From positions 248,001 through 312,000 of the forward strand of contig JAESUZ010002401.1 of assembly GCA_017311185.1 (NCBI GenBank): DNA of 64,000 nt, in the 5' to 3' direction. Made by a program: the position numbers and the translations under genes. Positions 56,412 through 64,000 of this stretch are shown piece after piece. Origin of the DNA: Proteles cristata cristata. Its lineage: Eukaryota > Chordata > Mammalia > Carnivora > Hyaenidae. The notes under the pieces were generated by a model. The model did no database searches. It had not been told where the DNA came from and was given only the letters and a program-made list of their open reading frames with translations. Position 1 is the stretch's first letter, and the number at the start of each line of letters is the position of its first letter.

Positions 56412-56859
56412 TAAAGTAAAATAAAACCTAAATCATTTTTGCAAATGGCTATCTTGATGCCACCATAACTTCTATGCAAGCCTTTCATGAGCTAACAGAC
56501 AAAAAATGTTAGAGATTCTCTGTAGTGGGACAGAGATTCTGCCAGCAAAGAAGGAGAATGGATGAGAATGGCTGTTTGTGAGTCATCACCTGCTCTGACT
56601 TCTGAGCCCAATTTTTTTTTTAACTGCTGGACTTCCTTAGGTAAACAGATCTACCTACCGAGATTTCCAGCACAGACTTTCCAAGAACAATACCACATGT
56701 CACAGGGACACAATTGTGAGAATCAGATGAGAAACTCCAAGTCCCACTGAGCAACCTGAGAAGACCAAGCACTGTCTATCTAACAATGCTATCCACACTT
56801 CACTGCCAAAATTGTGAGATTCATGGAGTTTAAACCAGAAGCTGAGAGCACCGGGTTTG
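56412..56859. other. Unique sequence
   Basis: No feature recognised. Confidence 0.4.
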
Positions 56860-57080
56860 GAGAAAGATAACTCCAAATCTGAATCCCAGTTTCAAATTCT
56901 AGTTTTATCACCCATAAGCTAGAAGAGACTTTGGGTAAATTACTTAACTTCTCAGTGCCTTAATTTCTACATATATAAATGGAGATAATATAGTACCTAC
57001 CTCAAACACCATTATGATAATTAAAATTAGATAATATAAAGTACTTTAAACCCTGCCTGGAATATTAAACATATTCAATA
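56860..57080 (+). mobile_element. MIR SINE
   Basis: CTGAATCCCAGTTTCAAATT, GGGTAAATTACTTAACTTCT, TCAGTGCCTTAATTTCTACA and CCTGCCTGGAATATTAAAC. Confidence 0.75.
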
Positions 57081-57119
57081 ACTGTCAGCCATTATTAGTA
57101 TGACCAATAATGGTGGCTT

Positions 57120-57860
57120 CTTTATTTCTCCTCTAATCCAGAAACTCTACTTCTGGAAATCCACCTTGGAGAAATAACCCAAACTATAGTAGAAGCACAA
57201 AAATTATTATAACAAAAATATACAAAAATAATCATTATTATTATTACAATGTTATTTACAAGGGTGAAAAATTAGAGGAACCTAAATGTATACCAGTAAG
57301 AAAGCTATCAAATAGCCATTCAGTACAATATCAATCTACCACTAAGGAACACATTAGGAATATAATAAAGAATTATGGAGGGGCACCTGGGTGGCTCAGT
57401 CAGTTAAGTGCCCAACTTCAGCTCAGGTCATGATTTCATGGCTCATGAGTTTGAGCCCTGCGTCAGGCTCTGTGCTGACAGCTCAGAGCCTGGAGCCTGC
57501 TTGGGATTCTGTATCTCCTTCTCTCTCTGCCCCTTTCTCACTCACGCTCCGTCTTTGTTTCTCTCTCAAAAACAAATAAATATTTTTAAAAATAATTAAA
57601 AAGAATAATTATGGAACAAAATGATTTTGTGCTTATAGGCTTATAAACAGTGGGGGGGGGGAACAAGATTTAAAAACTATACATACATCATTATAACAAT
57701 GTAAAATTATATTTAAAAAGCATATAAAAAAAGATGAGCACCAAAATCCTAATAGTGGATGTGACAAGAGAATGAGATTTTGAGTGATTTTTTTTCTTTT
57801 CTATACTATCTAACATGTAATCATATTACTTTCATAATTTTAAAGTTAATTTATTTTTAA
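57120..57860 (+). mobile_element. Old L1 3' end, split by a SINE
   Basis: L1M-type text before (TCCAGAAACTCTACTTCTGG, GGAACCTAAATGTATACC) and after (CACCAAAATCCTAATAGTGG, GATTTTGAGTGATTTTTTTT) a SINE at 57380-57600. G10 run at 57652-57661. Confidence 0.65.
57380..57600 (+). mobile_element. Feliform SINE inside old L1
   Basis: Full-length. Imperfect flanks AAGAATTATGGA (57368-57379) and AAGAATAATTATGGA (57601-57615). Confidence 0.94.
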
Positions 57861-57988
57861 ATATGTCTAACTTGCTAAGATATATCCATTAAATAGGATT
57901 ATTCAAATGGTAATAAAAGTTAAATCACAAAAATACATTACTGAAGTGGTTAAAGTTCAAAACAGAAATTAAGAACAATCAAATATTA

Positions 57989-58195
57989 AGGGCGCCTGGG
58001 TAGCTCAGTTGGCTGAGTGTCCAACCTTTGATTTTGGCACAGGTCATGGTCCCAGGGTTGTGAGACAGAGTCCTACATTGGGCTCCATGCTGGGCACTGG
58101 GCATGGAGGCTGCTTGAGATTCTCTCTCCTTCTCCCTATACCCCTCCCCTGTATGCACTCTCTCTCTCTCTAAAATTTTTTTAAATGTTGTTTTA
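57989..58195 (+). mobile_element. Feliform SINE, diverged
   Basis: GGGCGCCTGGGTAGCTCAGT head. Flanks (CAATCAAATATTA and about TTTCAAATATTA) at 57976-57988 and 58196-58207. Confidence 0.93.
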
Positions 58196-58239
58196 ATTTC
58201 AAATATTAGCACTGAAAATAAAAATATTACTTTATTTAG

Positions 58240-58625
58240 TTTTTGCAAGTTTTTTGTTATTCAGGTAGGGTGACATGCAATATTATATTAGCATCAGGTA
58301 TACAACATAATGACTCAATGTTTGTATGTATTGAGAAACGATCACCACAGTAAGTCTAGTTAACATCCATCACCACCCAAAGTTGAATTGTTTTTCTTGT
58401 GATGCAAACTCTTAAGGCTTACTCTCTTAACAACTTTCAAGTATGCAATAGCATTAACTGTAGTCACCATGGTCTACATTACATCCCCATGACTCATTTT
58501 TACCTTATAACTAAATTTTATACCTTTTGACTCTTTTCATCCATTTTCCCCATGCTTCACTCCTGCCTCTGGCAATTACCAATCTGTTCTCTGTATCTTT
58601 GAGCTTGCACCAATAATGACTCAAG
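58240..58625 (-). mobile_element. Old L1 3' UTR
   Basis: Reverse L1M 3' UTR: GCTTACTCTCTTAACAACTT, ACTGTAGTCACCATGGTCTA, CATTACATCCCCATGACTCA and TCTGGCAATTACCAATCTG. Confidence 0.75.
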
Positions 58626-59154
58626 TATCAAAATTTAGGAATTACCTTTTAAACTAAGCTAGAAAGGATTCAAGTTTATTACTATAATGTCTTCTCATTT
58701 ACCTGCATTAGAAAGCGGGGTGGGATTTCTGCTACACCACTGGAAACTGCCCATAAGCCTGGGTTCCGCATGAAGGTATGTTACACATGAAATCTTACCT
58801 GTCACATAAGTCACCGTGGAACACTGTTAAAAACCAGAATTCTTTGAGGAGTGGCATCACTAGAAGTACCTTCCACCTGGGAAGGGAGTTAGCAACATGC
58901 CTTTCTTCTTATTATGGCCAACAATTAAATTTTTTAAAAAGTCACCTTTCTGCTCATAAAAAGCAAGGAGAAGGGGATAGAGGAACTCTAAAGGCAACCG
59001 GAGACTAGGAAAACCATCAAAAAATCATTCCACGTCATCACAATGGAGACAGATTCTTAGCAGATTGGAGGCTAAGAACTTCATCTAATGATCTTCCACT
59101 CACAGTGCTGATAGGAAGCTTATTTTTTAAATAAATTTACTTAACTAAAAAAAT
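58626..59154. other. Unique sequence
   Basis: No feature recognised beyond a 76-codon ORF (58778-59008). Confidence 0.4.
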
Positions 59155-59163
59155 ATCAATCTA

Positions 59164-59402
59164 GGGGCGCCTGGGTGGCTTAGTCAGTTAAGCGTCTGAC
59201 TTTCGCTTGGGTCATGATCTCACGGTTCGTGGGTTCGAGCCCCACGTCGGGCTCTGTGCTGACTGCCAGCTCAGAGCCTGGAGCCTGTTTCAGCCTGTGA
59301 CTCCCTCTCTCTCTGACCCTCCTGCTCACACTGTCTCTCTCTCTCCTAAAAATAAATAAAACATTAAAATAAATAAATAAAAGGGTTAGACCTTTAAAAA
59401 AA
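59164..59402 (+). mobile_element. Young-subfamily SINE with an extra 3' segment
   Basis: Diagnostic variants present. After the first A-rich tail there is GGGTTAGACCTTT (59383-59395) and a second A run before the duplication ATCAATCTA (59155-59163 and 59403-59411), so the extra bases lie inside the inserted unit. Confidence 0.95.
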
Positions 59403-59529
59403 ATCAATCTAAAAATTAATATTGAATAAATCAAAACCCAAAAGGTACTCAAAAATGAAAAAAATAATGAATAGGTTTCTAGAATAGTAGCAGTTGTGGA
59501 AATCCTGCTCTAATCACATGGGCTACCTG

Positions 59530-59835
59530 TCTTTTTTCCAACTGTGCCTGTATTTTACCTCCTCTGTGTCATTTTATCTTTTCCTCAACCTGTAATGTCA
59601 TCTTCTCATTCTCCCTCCTAATCTCTGTCTAATGAAGTGCTAGGATATAATCAAATGTCAGCTCCTCTTCAAAATTACCCAAGACTCCCCACACTCCCTT
59701 AGTCAGGCCATCACCTCTTATAGGTAAACCCAACTGGACCTTGAGCTATTAGAAGCTCATCTCTCTAAGTAGATGGAATGTTCCCTGAAGGCAGAGAATG
59801 CACTGATTCATCTTTAGGCGATACAGAAAACATAA
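59530..59835 (+). mobile_element. L2 LINE fragment
   Basis: CAAATGTCAGCTCCTCTTCA, then CTGAAGGCAGAGAATGCACT and related L2 3' text. Confidence 0.6.
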
Positions 59836-59839
59836 CACT

Positions 59840-61350
59840 GTTTTCCACATATGTCAGACTATATAGAAAATGTCGGCTTAATTGAACTGAATTTCTAAAC
59901 AATCTGTTCAGAAGATGCATCGAGGTCAGCAGTCATAATCTTGCATTCACTACGAAGAGGCTCCTAGGCACAGGAGAGAGGGGCTGATTAAGAAGGAAAC
60001 TACTCCTCTTTTTTGGCAGAAATGTCAATGTGTCATTTTAAACCAATGTAATCTAAATTTTCTCTTAAATCATAAGACATCGGTCCACACTAAATCCACA
60101 GGCCTTTTGTACCTCACTAATGTGGGTGCTCAATATTTACTAAGAGCAGCTATCATGTCTGAAAAGCAGATCATTCATCGTGCCACTCATAATTTAATTA
60201 TTCAGAACTATATCTTATTTCAGAAAGGATCAAATGAAACTTACATAAATACATATACCACAACATGATAAAATGATGTATCTGAGAGGAGCAAGAAAAA
60301 AATAAAACAAAGGAAAACTGAATGCAGGAAAGATAAGCTGTCCTGGGAGAGAGGTTCATATACCAAATCAATGCTTTCAATAAGATTCTGTACATTTGTT
60401 AGAGGTAGGTCAGAGTTTTGTCTCTAATGTTTCTAGTAGCCAACAAACACAGGGTGATCCAATCAGTCACATGATTCAGTATCCTTAAGATAAAAACAAA
60501 TAGCTGTCAGAGAACAATCTTTTCCTTGGTCCTCATAATGCACAAAGTCCTCAAGGACATATTTGCAGTTGATTTGTTAGAGAACTTTGGAAGACCATTC
60601 CTCAAAACAACCTTCACAGGCAAATGACAGCACACAAGTCAATAAATGCAAATGTAGGAGAAAATGACAATCAAGCCAAGGAAGGGGTCCAGGTACACAG
60701 CTCCCTGCCAGTCTAGATTTATCAGAAACGTATTTTATTCTATCTAGACTAACCTAAAATCCAGAGGCTTCATGGATCCACTTATCTTTAAAATTATAAA
60801 CAATATCTGATGCACATGTCCATTCTTCTTGGGGATATATCTGTAGTTTCACAACATCCTCAAAGGGAAGCATGACTCAAGGAAAGTTAAGAACCATTGA
60901 TCTAAAGAACTAGACTATATATATCCTTCAGGCAACCTTCATAAGCAGTTTCTCCTCTGAACTTCTGAGAAGTGCAGAGCCTGAAGACTACAGCCCCTGA
61001 CAAGCATCTCAAGTACAGCTTCTCTGATGTGAAGTCTGCCACTCTAAGCTTAACCCCTGGCCAAGCTGTGTGTCAATTCTTTGATACAATGATATATGAC
61101 CCTTAATACAATAATGATGGAACACATAACAATCTGTTTTTCTGGAGAGGTTTTAGCCATGAACATTGACAAAGTTGCCTCAAAGGATTGGCGCTATTTC
61201 TTCTACATAATATAAAAAGTGAAACAAATGAACCAAAAAAAAAAAATACCACTTACCTTTTGCCTATAGATAAAAATTACAGATAAGCACACACACACAA
61301 ACAAAAAAAAAGTTTTTCTAGATAAACATTATTTTTTTAATCTTAAAAGT
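59840..61350. other. Large unique stretch
   Basis: About 1.5 kb with no recognised repeat, RNA gene or exon. Confidence 0.45.
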
Positions 61351-61365
61351 AACCTTTCCACATCA

Positions 61366-61583
61366 GGGGAACCTGGGTGGCTCAGTCAGTTAAGGGTCCA
61401 ACTCTTGGTTTCAGGTCAGGTCATGATTTCACACTTCATGAGATCAAGCCCCTCATCTGGCTCAGAGCTGACAGCATGATGGAACCCGGTTGGGATTCTC
61501 TCTCCCTCTCTCTTTGCCCCTCCCTCCTCATGCTCTCCCTCTCTCTCTCTCAAAATAAACAAACTTTGAAGATATATAAAAAT
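61366..61583 (+). mobile_element. Feliform SINE
   Basis: Full-length. Flanks AACCTTTCCACATCA and AATCTTCCCACATCA at 61351-61365 and 61584-61598. Confidence 0.95.
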
Positions 61584-61641
61584 AATCTTCCCACATCAGT
61601 TGGTATAATTTGAGCTAATTTTTTTACCTTTTCAATGTTTT

Positions 61642-61852
61642 TTTATTTTTATTTTTTAAATTTTTGAAGAGATAGAGACAGCATGAGCAGGGGAGGGTCA
61701 GAAAGAGAATGAGACACAGAATCTGAAACAGGCTCCAGGCTCTGAGCTAGCTGTCAGCACATAGCCTGACACAGGGCTCGAACCCACGAACCATGAGATC
61801 ATGACCTAAGCTGAAGTCGGTCGCTCAACTGACTGAGCCACCCAGGCGCCCC
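61642..61852 (-). mobile_element. Feliform SINE, inverted to its neighbour
   Basis: Reverse copy. Exact 17-bp duplication TACCTTTTCAATGTTTT at 61625-61641 and 61853-61869. Confidence 0.96.
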
Positions 61853-61866
61853 TACCTTTTCAATGT

Positions 61867-61872
61867 TTTAAT
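61867..61872 (-). promoter_or_regulatory. Possible ATTAAA polyadenylation signal
   Basis: TTTAAT on the plus strand, ATTAAA on the minus strand, about 185 nt past the stop of the candidate exon at 62056-62172. It overlaps the SINE target duplication. A hexamer alone is weak evidence. Confidence 0.15.
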
Positions 61873-61921
61873 CTTTGTAAATCTTTTGTTATACAGAAAA
61901 ACAATCACTGCCATAGCTTTA

Positions 61922-61959
<38 letters not shown>

Positions 61960-61970
61960 CACTCACTCAC
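61922..61970. repeat. (CA)n(CTCA)n microsatellite
   Basis: About 17 CA units followed by CTCACTCACTCACTC. Confidence 0.97.
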
Positions 61971-62055
61971 TCAGAACCAACCATCCACCACAGTATCACG
62001 GTTAGAAGGTCTCAAGTGAGGAAGCTGGCCTGTACGACCATGGAGACAGGCTCTC

Positions 62056-62172
62056 TCAGATGTCATCCATGTAGAAATCATAGCTCTCCAGAGTCTGGTC
62101 CTTGGCATAAATCCGGAGATACATCTTTGTCAAAAACACACAACTGAACACACTCAAGAGAACCAACGCATG
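62056..62172 (-). CDS. Candidate terminal coding exon, unidentified membrane protein (unverified)
   Basis: On the minus strand an acceptor, GATTTGCGCTTAGCCTCTTAG, precedes 38 codons and a TGA (62056-62058). The translation opens HALVLLSVFSCVFL, a hydrophobic run of about 13 residues long enough for only part of a membrane span. It continues with a basic TKMYLRIYAKDQ and ends LESYDFYMDDI, so it looks like the last part of a membrane helix with a short polar tail. In the same frame a TAG is the acceptor itself, so the exon must start there or later. No repeat explains the segment. I do not recognise the protein. Upstream exons would lie above 62172 on the minus strand and were not found before the window ends. 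It could still be a chance ORF. Confidence 0.32.
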   Translation of the reverse strand, partial: HALVLLSVFSCVFLTKMYLRIYAKDQTLESYDFYMDDI

Positions 62173-62569
62173 CTAAGAGGCTAAGCGCAAATCAGAAATA
62201 CCGACTTACCAACTAATCATAAGGAATATTCCTTTTCACTAATCAGAAAATTTACCCTGGAAACCTGGGCGCTGCTTCCCCAATGCTAAGATACCTGAAA
62301 ACCTGAATTAATAACCAGTTTGCCACAAGTTAGAACAAAGAGAGAGTTTGGGGGATACCTAATAAATTATCCATAACCAACATATGCCTTTCTAGTGATC
62401 AAAATTGTGGCTTTCCTACGAAGAGTCTCTCTTCCTAAGATATTGTTGCCCTAACAATCCAGACTTCTTGGACTCTAAGCTTTCTTTTTCCACATTGTTC
62501 TCTCCATTAAGTATTTCTCTACATAGGATATAATACAACTGGTGGAGTTGCACCTTACATGCATTATTA

Positions 62570-62695
62570 TCCCTTTTTCCAGGTTAAAAACTCCCAGATA
62601 AAGCTGACTAAGCAACTTATCTATGGTCACAACTAGTATAAGGCAGAGCAGATATTCAAAGCCAGATCTCAAACCAAAGCCTGTGCTTTTAACTT
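62570..62695 (-). mobile_element. MIR fragment
   Basis: Reverse MIR-like text: TTATCTATGGTCACAACTAG, then GCAGAGCAGATATTCAAAGC. Confidence 0.5.
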
Positions 62696-62699
62696 GTAG

Positions 62700-62915
62700 T
62701 AAATAATGCCTTTAGTGTCTTTCCCTGGGCCTCCCACTTCCCAGTCTGATTTAAATGCTTCTCCTCAGTGTTCCCATAACACCCTAAGCATGCTTCAACT
62801 ATAATTTTTGGTTACAGATCTGTCTGTATCTCTACACTGAAACTTTGTGAAGATAGGAATCATGTCTCATTCACCTTTGTATCCCTAGTGCGCTATCTAT
62901 CTAGGCAAATATGCA
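62700..62915 (+). mobile_element. L2 LINE 3' fragment
   Basis: CTGAAACTTTGTGAAGATAG, GAATCATGTCTCATTCACCT and TTGTATCCCTAGTGC. Confidence 0.6.
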
Positions 62916-64000
62916 AACTAATTTGTCCAGTGGTTTAACATAAAAAGCACCAAAATGAAGGCCTTGAACTTGCCTTACAAAGGTCACATCTTAAGCCCAT
63001 CAATAAACACCTCATCTAAAAAATGGGACGAAATGTATATATATAAAGTGACTTAGGTCTTTTCTGTGAAACTTAAAAAGCAGTATCATTATAGACAGGG
63101 CCTCATGCTTTATAGCCCATCTTATTAGTTTGAATTATTAGAAATAAAATTAAAGTCCTCATTTATCTTCTAATACAACATATATAAATAATACATAATT
63201 CAGAAAAAGCTTCCCCTTTCTGAAAGGACACAACCATCATCTATACCAAAATCAAACAGTGGCACCCTCCTCTGGTGAATGGTAAGGGAGCTAAAACAAC
63301 ACAAAAAAATGACAATTAGGTGGGATTTTTCTTGAATGAAAGAAAAAACAGAAGAGAAATTACCTAATATTATTTGTTATTATCGCATTCCCAATAACAA
63401 GATAACTACATTTTATATCACCTTTTTTATTTTGCCCTAAAACAAAGTCAGAATGAATGAACTGGCTACATAGTATAAGAAATTATAGATAGAACGATTA
63501 CTCTATTCTCAAGGAGGGTACCTATACATGTAAAATTCTTCTATTTAAATAAAAACATTTATCATGTCCCTTTTCTGGATGATACATTTACCGGAAGATA
63601 GTATTAGAAATTTTTCAACCTGAAATCTGTTTAGGTCTGCAACTTTCAGATTTTAGAATATCAACTTAAAAGAAAATTTTAAATACTCAATCACTTACAC
63701 GCACAGGCTCAAAACATGCCAATACAGTACACCCAGGCAAGCATAACCCAAAGTTTCACAACACTAATATTACATCCAGAACTTTAAATTAAAAATAAAA
63801 CTATGCTTTCTATGACCAAAAGCAGTAATCGGCTGCCAATTTTATTTTAAAAATATATAATAAATATAAGCTTTATTAAATGATTTACCGCAGTGTAAGC
63901 ATATAAAACGAAAATAAAGACATTCTAATCAAACCAAGAAAACAGTGCAGTCATTATATTGGCAACATTATCATTCAGGTATGTTTCTACCCAGGCACAC
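62916..64000. other. Unique AT-rich sequence to the window end
   Basis: Searched by eye for minus-strand exons upstream of the candidate at 62056-62172. None was convincing. Confidence 0.4.

Noticed and set aside
3156..61852. tRNA-like heads with B-box-like GGTTCGAGCCCC sequences
   Set aside because: They are the 5' parts of tRNA-Lys-derived SINEs. No complete cloverleaf with intact acceptor stem stands apart from a SINE.
1..64000. CRISPR arrays, operons, ribosome binding sites, phage or plasmid features
   Set aside because: The sequence is mammalian nuclear DNA. Regular repeats seen are microsatellites and SINEs, not spacer arrays.
1..64000. Endogenous retrovirus or LTR
   Set aside because: No paired LTR, primer-binding site or retroviral reading frame was recognised on either strand. 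All reverse-transcriptase-type text is L1 or L2.

Overview
The window is nuclear DNA from a feliform carnivore, most likely a cat (Felidae). The evidence is about 43 copies of the feliform tRNA-Lys-derived SINE. Full copies start with a GGGGCGCCTGGGTGGCTCAG-type head, carry a pol III B-box-like segment (GTTCGAGCCCC), continue into a CT-rich tract and end in an AATAAA-rich A tail. The canine SINE head is not seen. L1 3' ends of carnivore type and older mammalian repeats (L2, MIR, MER5A, MER20, a MER1-type hAT element) support this. The exact species cannot be read from this window.

No complete protein-coding gene, CpG island, structural RNA gene or bacterial-type feature can be supported. The base composition is AT-rich and the window looks like intronic or intergenic sequence. 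Most of the longer ORFs are remnants of L1 ORF2 or run across SINEs. A few short segments on the minus strand look like exons, having a good acceptor, a good donor and an open frame: 62056-62172 (ends in a stop), 54560-54605, 49524-49623, 29722-29799, 17688-17712 and 13765-13824. None was recognised as a known protein. Decoy exons are common in 64 kb, so all are listed as unverified. If 62056-62172 is a true terminal exon, the lower-coordinate candidates must belong to another gene or transcript, or be false.

Layout. 0-6 kb: a 5'-inverted (twin-primed) L1, old L1 and L2, a SINE cluster, and a 5'-truncated L1 later hit by a young SINE. 6-10 kb: unique DNA, a young SINE, and a long decayed L2 that contains SINEs and a 67-bp tandem duplication. 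10-22 kb: mostly unique, with SINEs, a MER1-type hAT element, MIR, a CA repeat and a SINE inside MER5A. 22-24.5 kb: a 1-kb L1 3' end and SINEs. 24.5-31 kb: unique sequence with a 154-codon ORF, L2, MIR, MER20 and a GATA/GACA repeat. 31-36 kb: SINE-dense, with palindromic and inverted AT-rich expansions in and beside L1 and SINE copies. 36-46 kb: a 1.7-kb L1, unique DNA with a 128-codon open frame, MIR, MER20 and old L1. 46-53 kb: long L2 and L1 remnants, and an inverted SINE pair. 53-62 kb: the main cluster of a young SINE subfamily, with more inverted pairs. 62-64 kb: a candidate terminal exon, MIR, L2 and unique DNA.

The main findings are a diagnosable young SINE subfamily with at least seven copies, several mechanistically informative insertions (twin priming, nested insertion with exact target duplications, a SINE with an A/G/C trinucleotide tail, a possible SINE 3' transduction), unusual palindromic AT expansions, and the unverified minus-strand exon candidates. 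I saw no evidence for a previously undescribed biological system.
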